From contig CAUEBO010000104.1 in assembly GCA_958454405.1 (NCBI GenBank), positions 1-5,924 on the forward strand: a stretch of 5,924 nt of DNA, written 5' to 3'. The position numbers were made by a program, and so were the translations under genes. Below are positions 1 to 5,870 of this stretch, in pieces. The DNA is from an uncultured Eggerthellaceae bacterium (GTDB lineage Bacteria > Actinomycetota > Coriobacteriia > Coriobacteriales > Eggerthellaceae). Numbering within the stretch: position 1 is the stretch's first letter; every line of letters begins with the position of its first letter. Under the pieces are notes generated by a model. That model ran no database searches and was not told the DNA's origin. It worked only from the letters and a program-made list of their open reading frames with translations.

Positions 1-224
1 CCGCCAAGAAGGAGCAGAAGACCGGCTCCAAGAAGGCCGAGCGCAAGGCCGCCCGCCTCGCCGAGATGGAGGCCGCCTCCAAAGAGAAGGCGAAGCGCCG
101 CGAAAAGCAGCTGAAGGAAGAGGCCGCGGCCCAGAAGCGCAAGGCGAAGGAGGCCGAGAAGGCGGCTGCCGAAGAGGCTGCAGCCGAGGCAGAGGGCGAA
201 GGCGCCGAAGAGGCCGCCGAATAG
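1..224 (+). CDS. C-terminal tail of an unidentified protein, charged Lys/Glu/Ala-rich (5' end outside window)
   Basis: An open frame runs in from the left edge (first full codon at base 3) and ends at TAG 222-224, giving 73 residues. The start lies outside the window. The fragment is almost entirely Lys, Arg, Glu, Ala and Gln. Its first two thirds are mixed-charge and should form a long helix or coiled coil. The last 20 or so residues are acidic (repeated Ala-Glu-Glu with a few Gly). It shows no enzyme motif, membrane segment or cysteine. The third-position GC bias and the hairpin just after the stop support a real gene. Tails like this occur on many unrelated proteins, including membrane proteins, RNA-binding proteins and ribosomal proteins of high-GC bacteria, so I do not assign a function. 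It converges on holA, so it is not part of the competence operon. Confidence 0.75.
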   Translation, partial: AKKEQKTGSKKAERKAARLAEMEAASKEKAKRREKQLKEEAAAQKRKAKEAEKAAAEEAAAEAEGEGAEEAAE

Positions 225-268
225 CACCGCGCACGAGGATCGTCCCGCGATCCATCTGCATATCAAGA

Positions 269-302
269 GCGAAAAGGCCCCGGTCATCCGGGGCCTTTTC
301 GC
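269..302. terminator. Bidirectional intrinsic terminator between convergent genes
   Basis: A perfect 15-bp inverted repeat (arms 269-283 and 288-302) surrounds the 4-base loop TCAT. The stem core is GGCCCCGG, flanked by AAAA on the left and TTTT on the right, so a transcript from either direction places a short U-run at the 3' side of a GC-rich stem. It lies 45 bp after the stop of the plus-strand gene and 10 bp after the holA stop. That is where a shared terminator for converging genes would be. The U-run is only four bases long and is part of the stem, so termination strength is uncertain. Confidence 0.85.
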
Positions 303-312
303 GCGCTCGGGC

Positions 313-1290
313 CTATCGCGAACGCACCGTGACGGACAGCACCCAGTCCAGGAAGGCGTCGTTCGGATCGCTGCCGCTCTTCATGGCCCGCTCGACGTCG
401 CGGGCCGCGACGATGGCGCTTCGCAGCTCTTCATCCGTGAAGCCGCGCGCCCATCCGAGGTGGTTCCTGCACTTCCAATCCGGCAGCTTCAGCGCGCCGG
501 CGACGGCCTTCGGATTGCCGCGCGCGATGAAGGCACGGGCGCATACGAGTTCGCGCAGGCGCGTCGTGCATCGGGCGAGCAGGGAGAACGGCGAAACCGA
601 GGCCATGCGGCCCAGGTACAGGAGGCACTTGCGCGCATCGCGCGCGGAAAAGGCGTCCACGAACTCCCAAGGCTTCACTTCGGCCGTGCGGCTGACCATG
701 GCGACGATCTCGTGCTCGTTCACCGCATCGGCTCCGCGATGGGCCAGCGCGATCTTCTTCACCTCGCCGTCGAGGCGCACCGTGTCCTCCCCCGCCAGCT
801 CCACCAGCTTCTCGGCGGCGGCCTCGGTGAGCGTGACTCCATGTCCCACGGCCATCGAACGCACCATCTTGGGCAGCTCGTGGCTTTTCACCGGCGCGCA
901 GTCGATGACGGCGGTCTTGCCGTGCTTGGCGACCGCCTTGTACAGGCGCGTGTTCTTCGCCAGCTTCTCGGCCACGAGCGCGAGCACCGTCGTCTCGTTC
1001 GGGGCGTCGAGGTAGGCCACGACCTCCTCCGAATCGGCCTTCCTCAGCTTCTCGGCCGAGCGCACCTGCACGAGCCGCACGGGGCTCGCGAACGGCACCG
1101 TGTTGCACGCCGCCACGATATCGGCCCCCGAGGCGGCGTCGCCGTCGAACTCGTCGGAGTTGAACGAGAGGTCGCCCAGCGCCGACAGGCGGGCATGCAG
1201 GCGCTTCATGACCGCGTCGCGCTTGAGCGCATCCTCGCCCACGACGAGGTAGACGGGGAGCAGCGCATCTTGTTTGGTGTTGGTAGCCAT
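313..1290 (-). CDS. holA: DNA polymerase III subunit delta (clamp loader)
   Basis: This 325-residue protein matches the usual length of the delta subunit, about 320-345. Delta opens the sliding beta clamp within the clamp-loader complex (delta, delta-prime and the DnaX ATPases), so that the clamp can be loaded on primed DNA. Family features run in order: an N-terminal strand with VYLVVGED (residues 13-20); the segment around NTVPFASPVRLV (63-74) that resembles the delta 'lnt-PLF-ekRlv' motif; a lid-type region with LYKAVAKHGK (116-125) and a conserved-style Asp-Gly-Glu-Val-Lys-Lys helix (174-179); and a C-terminal helical collar ending in RAMKSGSDPND (301-311). As expected for delta, there is no Walker A motif. 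The ATG at 1288-1290 lies 9 bp after the comEC stop. The upstream sequence has only a weak GGCGG as ribosome binding site, so translation is probably coupled to comEC. It is the last gene before the shared terminator. Confidence 0.93.
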   Translation of the reverse strand: MATNTKQDALLPVYLVVGEDALKRDAVMKRLHARLSALGDLSFNSDEFDGDAASGADIVAACNTVPFASPVRLVQVRSAEKLRKADSEEVVAYLDAPNETTVLALVAEKLAKNTRLYKAVAKHGKTAVIDCAPVKSHELPKMVRSMAVGHGVTLTEAAAEKLVELAGEDTVRLDGEVKKIALAHRGADAVNEHEIVAMVSRTAEVKPWEFVDAFSARDARKCLLYLGRMASVSPFSLLARCTTRLRELVCARAFIARGNPKAVAGALKLPDWKCRNHLGWARGFTDEELRSAIVAARDVERAMKSGSDPNDAFLDWVLSVTVRSR

Positions 1291-1299
1291 GCCGCCATT

Positions 1300-3696
1300 C
1301 TAGCGCAGCGTGTCGACGGCGATCCGATCGGCCTCCATTTTGCACGAAACATCCCCCGCCTCGTCGGTGCGCAGGACGAGGGCCCCCGCCTCCTCGAGCG
1401 CCGCGACGGTCTCGGCCGCCGGATGGCCGTAGCGGTTCCCGGCCCCGACGCTCACGAGCGCGACGCTCGGCGAGAGCGCCGCGGCCACCTGTCCGTCGAT
1501 GGCGTTTTTCGAACCATGGTGGCCGACCTTGTACACGTCCACGTTCCCCACGGCGCCGCTTTCGACGAGCCGGGCCAGCTGGTCGCGCTCGGCATCGCCC
1601 ACGAAGAGGGCCGTCCAATCGCCCGTTCCGTCGCCGTCTACGTCGGCTTCGGCGAGCAGGCACAGGCTGTCGGCGTTGCCGCCTTCGTCCGAGAACGCCT
1701 CCGGCCATACCACGGACAGGCGGAAAGCGCCGACGCGCAGCCCGTCTCCCACCCCCAGGCCCTCCGCTCCGCCCTCGCCGACGAGCTTCCGAGCGTCTTC
1801 GCGCAAGCGCGCGCAGGCCTCGCACGGGCATGCCAAGGCGTCGTTCGCCACCAGCACGCGGTCGACCTCCGCCACGCCGCCCAAGGAGGCGAGCGCTCCC
1901 ATGTGGTCGTCGTCGCCGTGCGTGACGACGACGGCGTCAAGCCGCAGCACGCCGTGCCGCGCGAGCGCCTCGCGCAAGAGCTGCTCCTTGTTTCCCGTAT
2001 CGATGAGCAGGGCAGCTCCCTGGCTGCGCACGAGGAACGCGTCGCCCTGCCCCACGTCCAGCATGACGATCTCGTCTCCGGACAGGCGCGGCAGGGCGAT
2101 CGCCGCCGCCAGCGCAAGGCATGCGAGCGACGAGGCGATGGCAGCGGCCGTTTTCCTGCGAGGGCGGGGCCAGGCCATCCACAGAGCCGCTCCGAAGGCG
2201 CACGACGCGCCCAGCGCGAGGACGAGCGGGATGTCGGCAGGCGCGCTGGCATGGGGGACGGCGGCAAGGAGGCGCACGAGGCCCGCCAGCGCCGACGCCC
2301 CCGCCGAGGCGGCGCCGAGAAGCACGGGGGCGGCGCACGGCAGTGCGAGCGAGGCGACCGCCGCCACGAGGCCCCCCGCGCACACTGGCGGAAACAGCGG
2401 CGCAGCCGCGATGTTCGCCACGGGGGCGACAAGGGGAAGCATCGAGAACAGCGAAGCCGAAAGGGGCACGGCCAAGAGGCTGGACGCGCAGGTGAGGGAC
2501 AGCGCATCGCGGGCGAAACGGGGCAGCGCCGGGGCGAAACGCCCGATCCAAGCGGAGCAGAGCCCGGAGAACAGCACGATGCCCAGCGTCGAGAGGGCGG
2601 AGAGGGCGAACGACGCGGACAGCGAAGCCAGCGGATCCAGGGCGATGCAGCCCAGCATGCACGCCGCGAGCGCGCTGAGCGCCGCCGGTCGCCGCCGCGC
2701 CGTGAAGGCCAGCATGCCGGCGAACGCCATCACCGCGGCCCGCACGGCTGAAGGAGGCGCGGCGGCCAGAACGAGATAGCACAGCAAAAGCAGCGCCTGG
2801 ACGGCGACGGCTGCCGCGCGCGGCAGCCTCAGCAGGCGCAGGACGGCGGCGACGGACGCCGACACGATGGACAGGTGGGCGCCCGACACCGCCACCAGAT
2901 GCGCGAGGCCGGCGACCTTGAACGCGTCGTAGGCATCGCCTTCGTCGAGCGCCGCGCGCCAGCCGCACACGAGGGCCGCGAGAACGGCCGGCCCGTCGCC
3001 TCCTCCAAGCCCGTCCAGGGCTTCGATCACGCGTCCGCGAAGACCGATGAGGACGCCCATCGCATCGCGGCGCTCGATGCGGCGAACGTCGGCCGCCCGA
3101 GCCGTGGCGACGGCTCCCTGCCTCCAACAATACGACGACGAGGCGCCCGAAACGGCCGACAACGCCGCATCCGCCTCGAACACTTCCCCGTAACGGGGCG
3201 GCTCCTCCCCCTCGGCGAGCCTCACGAGCACGACGGCGCGCCCGCCTTCGGGAAGCTCCGCGCAGGCCAAGACGGAGGCCCCGTACGGGCCCGTCGAGCC
3301 GTCCGACACCGCCTCGAAGCGCCAGGGCCCCGCGCTTCCCTGCGCGCGATCGGCCTCGACGTGCAGCGCGGCAGCGCAACCCAACGCACAGGCCGCACCG
3401 AGAAGGGCTCCCACCAGCACCGCCCATGCCTGCACGGCCCGGGCCCGCCAAAGGCCGATCGCGGCGACGGCGGCCGCGATGGCCGCGACGGCGCCCGCCG
3501 CCAGGCAGAGGCCCGCTTCCCAAGCTTCCGCGGCCGCGAGAAAGGCTGCGCACGACCCCCACAGCGAAAGGGCGCATCCCAGCGTCGGGGGCAGCGAGGG
3601 CCGCGGAGGCATCGATCGGGAACCTCCGCCGAAACCGTCCCCGCCGTCGGCGAGCTCGGCTTCCGCGACGAAAAGGCGCCTTCCCGGCCCGTTCAT
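1300..3696 (-). CDS. comEC: ComEC/Rec2 family DNA-uptake channel protein with metallo-beta-lactamase domain
   Basis: This is a polytopic membrane protein of about 798 residues, normal for full-length ComEC. Family members transport single-stranded DNA across the cytoplasmic membrane during natural transformation. Numbering from ATG 3696: hydrophobic segments at about 38-112; a soluble region resembling the ComEC N-terminal OB-like domain (about 120-220); the Competence domain with GLAHLVAVSGAHLS around His274 and many membrane helices to about 520; then a metallo-beta-lactamase domain. That last domain shows DVGQGD (547-552), THGDDDHMG with His593, Asp595-597 and His598, GHHGSKN with His726/His727, and NRYGHP with His758. 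All expected metal-ligand motifs are therefore present and nothing is truncated. Start choice is open: ATG 3696 overlaps the comEA stop as ATGA; ATG 3705 is in the same frame; ATG 3612 (770 residues) has a good GGAGG site and begins just before the first membrane segment. CPCEAC (Cys623, Cys625, Cys628) is an unusual local cluster. Confidence 0.95.
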   Translation of the reverse strand: MNGPGRRLFVAEAELADGGDGFGGGSRSMPPRPSLPPTLGCALSLWGSCAAFLAAAEAWEAGLCLAAGAVAAIAAAVAAIGLWRARAVQAWAVLVGALLGAACALGCAAALHVEADRAQGSAGPWRFEAVSDGSTGPYGASVLACAELPEGGRAVVLVRLAEGEEPPRYGEVFEADAALSAVSGASSSYCWRQGAVATARAADVRRIERRDAMGVLIGLRGRVIEALDGLGGGDGPAVLAALVCGWRAALDEGDAYDAFKVAGLAHLVAVSGAHLSIVSASVAAVLRLLRLPRAAAVAVQALLLLCYLVLAAAPPSAVRAAVMAFAGMLAFTARRRPAALSALAACMLGCIALDPLASLSASFALSALSTLGIVLFSGLCSAWIGRFAPALPRFARDALSLTCASSLLAVPLSASLFSMLPLVAPVANIAAAPLFPPVCAGGLVAAVASLALPCAAPVLLGAASAGASALAGLVRLLAAVPHASAPADIPLVLALGASCAFGAALWMAWPRPRRKTAAAIASSLACLALAAAIALPRLSGDEIVMLDVGQGDAFLVRSQGAALLIDTGNKEQLLREALARHGVLRLDAVVVTHGDDDHMGALASLGGVAEVDRVLVANDALACPCEACARLREDARKLVGEGGAEGLGVGDGLRVGAFRLSVVWPEAFSDEGGNADSLCLLAEADVDGDGTGDWTALFVGDAERDQLARLVESGAVGNVDVYKVGHHGSKNAIDGQVAAALSPSVALVSVGAGNRYGHPAAETVAALEEAGALVLRTDEAGDVSCKMEADRIAVDTLR
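3623..3627 (-). promoter_or_regulatory. Ribosome binding site favouring the internal comEC start at 3612
   Basis: Read on the minus strand, GGAGG occurs 10 bases before the in-frame ATG at 3612-3610. The two upstream in-frame ATGs (3705 and 3696) have no comparable purine-rich site. The 28 residues between the 3696 and 3612 starts are Gly/Glu/Ala-rich and unlike the hydrophobic start usual for ComEC. This supports a shorter protein, although the ATGA overlap at 3693-3696 argues for coupled initiation at 3696. Confidence 0.45.
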
Positions 3697-4352
3697 CCGA
3701 CGCATATCGAACCGGCCAGGTCGGCGTACTTCTTCTCGCCGATGCCCGAAACGCGCTTGATGTCCTCGATCGCGGAGAAGGGCCCGTTGGCCTCGCGATC
3801 CGCCACGATCTTCTCCGCCGTCGCAGGCCCGATTCCGGGAAGCGCGTCCAGCTCCGCCGCAGTCGCCGCGTTGATGTTGACGAGACCGCCTGACGAAGCC
3901 GATGCTTCCGATGCGGCGGCGCCCGCCGCGGAAGCCTCTTGCTGTTCGATCGTCGGAACGATCACCTGCTCGCCGTCGGCCACGACGCGCGCAAGGTTGA
4001 GGGCGTCGGGCGCGGCGTTCTCGGCGAACCCGCCGGCAGCCTCCACGGCGTCCTGCACGCGCGAGCCCTCCTTGAGCTCCCGCACGCCGGGATCGGCCAC
4101 AGCGCCTCCCACGTGCACGAAGACGACGGACGGAGCCTCCTCGCCGTCAGCGCCCGCGTCTCCGCTCTGCGCGGGAACCTCCTCGGAGCGCTGGACGGAG
4201 AAGCCGTCCGACGAGGCGGCCTCGACCAAGGCCTTGCCGGCGAACACGAGCACCACGACGACAAGCGCCGTCATCCCCACGAGCACCGGCAGCCGCACCC
4301 CGCTCAAGTGGGCTTTCGAACGCCATGATCGGGCTTGTTCCTGAAACGGCAC
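3693..4352 (-). CDS. comEA: ComEA family competence DNA receptor (SLBB plus helix-hairpin-helix)
   Basis: This 219-residue protein has the standard Gram-positive ComEA plan. A short basic N-terminus is followed by one membrane segment (about residues 21-43) that would leave the rest outside the cell. After a Glu/Ser-rich stretch comes an SLBB-type domain (about 75-134, with VFVHVGGAVADPGV at 77-90 and VIVPT at 130-134). An Ala/Ser linker (139-156) leads to paired helix-hairpin-helix DNA-binding motifs (157-218: LVNINAATAAELDALPGIG, then FSAIEDIKRVSGIGEKK). ComEA binds incoming double-stranded DNA and passes it to the uptake channel. The start is GTG at 4350-4352, chosen because AAGGAGG lies six bases upstream. 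The stop TGA 3695-3693 overlaps a comEC ATG as ATGA. A 208-bp gap separates it from thiI, so it is probably the first gene of a comEA-comEC-holA unit. No comEB lies between comEA and comEC. Confidence 0.95.
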   Translation of the reverse strand: MPFQEQARSWRSKAHLSGVRLPVLVGMTALVVVVLVFAGKALVEAASSDGFSVQRSEEVPAQSGDAGADGEEAPSVVFVHVGGAVADPGVRELKEGSRVQDAVEAAGGFAENAAPDALNLARVVADGEQVIVPTIEQQEASAAGAAASEASASSGGLVNINAATAAELDALPGIGPATAEKIVADREANGPFSAIEDIKRVSGIGEKKYADLAGSICVG

Positions 4353-4358
4353 GGCCGG

Positions 4359-4365
4359 CCTCCTT
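4359..4365 (-). promoter_or_regulatory. Strong ribosome binding site of comEA
   Basis: The minus strand reads AAGGAGG, an excellent match to the anti-Shine-Dalgarno end of 16S rRNA, with six bases before the GTG at 4352-4350. It decides the start codon: without it the GTG would be a doubtful choice, and the nearby ATG at 4368-4366 lies in another frame that does not encode ComEA. Confidence 0.85.
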
Positions 4366-4378
4366 CATCTTGGAGTCC

Positions 4379-4387
4379 AGCATACCA
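4379..4387 (-). promoter_or_regulatory. Possible extended -10 promoter for comEA
   Basis: The minus strand reads TGGTATGCT. This is a TG-n extended -10 arrangement followed by TATGCT, which matches TATAAT at four of six positions, including the second-position A and the last T. Initiation about seven bases downstream would give a leader of about 20 bases containing the ribosome binding site. I see no -35 like TTGACA at a spacing of 16-19. The match is short and could be chance, but it is the best candidate in the gap. Confidence 0.3.
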
Positions 4388-4488
4388 ATGCGGTCCAACG
4401 CCCGGATGACAGGCGCCAAGCGCAGCGAGCCTGAAGGTCCGATGCGTTCCCGGCAGGATGCCGACGCTTTCGATGCGCTTCGGAGGGC

Positions 4489-4519
4489 GTTCAAGCGCCG
4501 CTGCCGCGCGGTTCAAGCG
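4489..4519 (-). repeat. Pair of 9-bp direct repeats upstream of comEA
   Basis: GTTCAAGCG occurs at 4489-4497 and again at 4511-4519 (plus-strand reading; CGCTTGAAC in the direction of transcription). The copies start 22 bases apart, close to two helical turns. They lie in the non-coding gap between thiI and comEA, about 105-135 bases upstream of the candidate -10. Spacing on one face of the helix would suit a protein-binding site, but two short repeats in GC-rich DNA can also be chance. Confidence 0.35.
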
Positions 4520-4560
4520 ACGTTCCAGCACGGCTCCAGCGGGGCAGGCCGAGCGCGTCC

Positions 4561-5772
4561 TCAGCGGCGCTTCTTCGGCTTGTACGCCGGGCAGGCGTAG
4601 TCGCGCGCTTCGGCGGCGTCGGCGATCTCGCCCACCCAGCGCTCGATGGGCAGCGCGGATTCGACCTCCACCACCACGGGGAGCTTCGCATGCGTCTCGG
4701 GGCTGCGGGGCATGAACAGCGTGCAGCAGTCGGGTGCGTCCTGCGACGATATCTCGAAGGTGCCCAAACGCTGCGCCTCGGCGATGATCTCCAGCTTGTC
4801 CGTGCCGATGAGCGGGCGGAACACCGGCATGTCCACAGCCGCGTCGGTCGCGCGGATGTTGTCGAGCGTCTGGGACGCCACCTGCCCCAGGCTCTCGCCC
4901 GTCACGAGCGCGCCGGCCCGTTCGCGGCGCGCCAGCTCTTCGGCCACCTTGAACATCAGGCGCCGGTACATGATCACGCGCAGCTCGGGAGGCACCGCGA
5001 GCGCGATCTCGCGCTGGTAGTCGCCGAACGCCACCGTGTACACGCGCGCTATGCACCCCGTGCGCTCGAGCAACTGCGCGATGTCGTCAACCAGGTACTC
5101 GCTCGCATCCGAGGTTTGCGGGCGTCCGGAGAAATGCACGCCGATGCACACGGCGCCGCGCCGCGCCAGCTTCCACGTGGCCACCGGCGAGTCGATGCCT
5201 GACGAGAGCAGGCACACGACCTTCCCCGAGCTGCCCACCGGAAGCCCTCCGATGCCGGGCAGCGAGCGCGCGTACACGTACGAGGCGTTCTGGACCACCT
5301 CGACGCCCACCGTCACGTCGGGATGCTTCATGCGCACGGTCTTGTCGGGAAAGGCCGAGCACAGCTTCGCCCCGATGATCTGGTTCATGTCCATGGAACC
5401 CGTGGCGAAGTCGGTATGGTTGCGCCGGGCGGCAACCTTGAACGAGGAGAACTCGCCCGCCTCGTCCATGGCGGCCACGGCGGCATCGGCCATGAGGTCG
5501 AGATCGCGGGGGCATTTGAACCCGCACGACACGCGCGCGACGCCCGGCACCCTGCCGATGACGTCGGCGGCCGATTTCGCCGTCTCCCAGCCAGTCCCCT
5601 CTTTCAGGAACACGCACAGGCGCCCCGCTATGCGATGGATGGTGACGACGGGGAACCCTTCGAGCAGCGCCTCGAGGTTCTTGAGCAGCCTCATCTCGAA
5701 CGAGGCGCGGTTGTGGCCTTTGAGGCCTATCTCGTGGTAATGGACGAGAACGATGCGTTGGAAGTCAGTCAT
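4561..5772 (-). CDS. thiI: tRNA 4-thiouridine synthetase / sulfurtransferase ThiI (short form, no rhodanese domain)
   Basis: This 403-residue protein is the length usual for ThiI without the C-terminal rhodanese domain. The enzyme adenylates uridine 8 of tRNA and replaces its oxygen with sulfur delivered from a cysteine desulfurase; in many bacteria it also serves thiamine thiazole synthesis. Order of parts: an N-terminal ferredoxin-like region starting with VLVHYHEIGLKGHNR (8-22); a THUMP RNA-binding domain (about 60-168); and a PP-loop ATP pyrophosphatase domain with LLSSGIDSPVATW (188-200), including Asp194. Further family motifs are TGESLGQVASQTLDN (291-305), FRPLIGTDK (318-326) and PDCCTLFMPRSP (347-358), where Cys350 should correspond to the catalytic-type Cys344 of the E. 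coli enzyme. The PP-loop reads Ser-Ser-Gly where Ser-Gly-Gly is usual. The ATG at 5770-5772 has only a weak GAGAGA (5778-5783) five bases upstream. No clear terminator follows the stop. Confidence 0.95.
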   Translation of the reverse strand: MTDFQRIVLVHYHEIGLKGHNRASFEMRLLKNLEALLEGFPVVTIHRIAGRLCVFLKEGTGWETAKSAADVIGRVPGVARVSCGFKCPRDLDLMADAAVAAMDEAGEFSSFKVAARRNHTDFATGSMDMNQIIGAKLCSAFPDKTVRMKHPDVTVGVEVVQNASYVYARSLPGIGGLPVGSSGKVVCLLSSGIDSPVATWKLARRGAVCIGVHFSGRPQTSDASEYLVDDIAQLLERTGCIARVYTVAFGDYQREIALAVPPELRVIMYRRLMFKVAEELARRERAGALVTGESLGQVASQTLDNIRATDAAVDMPVFRPLIGTDKLEIIAEAQRLGTFEISSQDAPDCCTLFMPRSPETHAKLPVVVEVESALPIERWVGEIADAAEARDYACPAYKPKKRR

Positions 5773-5794
5773 GGAAGTCTCTCATGTCGAACGA

Positions 5795-5811
5795 TTCGCG
5801 CAAAACGCGAA
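5795..5811. repeat. Small inverted repeat in the thiI upstream region
   Basis: TTCGCG (5795-5800) and CGCGAA (5806-5811) are perfect inverted repeats around CAAAA. The element ends 23 bp upstream of the thiI ATG. It could fold as a hairpin in the thiI leader or act as a dyad binding site. It does not match the Gram-positive LexA box (CGAAC-N4-GTTCG). I have no evidence for a specific regulator. Confidence 0.4.
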
Positions 5812-5870
5812 CAATCAAACCCGCAGGTTGGCGCAGCAAGTCAGCGAGAAGCCCCGAGGCATCTTGCATT

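Noticed and set aside
431..1831. A 466-codon minus-strand frame spanning the comEC/holA junction, and similar frames at 1937-3577 and 2875-4344
   Set aside because: These are out-of-frame readings of comEC, holA and comEA. Their products are extremely Arg/Gly/Pro-rich and cross gene boundaries without any domain.
460..2751. A 763-codon plus-strand open frame antisense to holA and comEC
   Set aside because: It is opposite two genes with clear family motifs, its translation is Arg/His/Gly/Ala-rich with no recognisable domain, and long antisense frames are expected in DNA with such high third-position GC.
4147..4494. A 115-codon minus-strand frame starting in the thiI-comEA gap
   Set aside because: It runs out of frame into comEA, has no recognisable domain, and the well-placed AAGGAGG serves the comEA GTG instead.
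4489..4519. Start of a CRISPR array or tandem repeat
   Set aside because: Only two 9-bp copies with a 13-bp separation; no further units and no cas gene in the window.
4520..4560. Intrinsic terminator after thiI
   Set aside because: The region is GC-rich with short self-complementary pieces but no stable stem followed by a T-run on the minus strand.
5785..5811. Possible LexA (SOS) box near the CGAACGATTCG sequence upstream of thiI
   Set aside because: The Gram-positive consensus needs CGAAC and GTTCG four bases apart; the second half is missing and thiI is not a usual SOS gene.
5773..5870. Sigma-70-type promoter for thiI
   Set aside because: The best pairing (TTGCTG with GATTGT at 17-base spacing on the minus strand) matches the -10 at only three of six positions, too weak to call.
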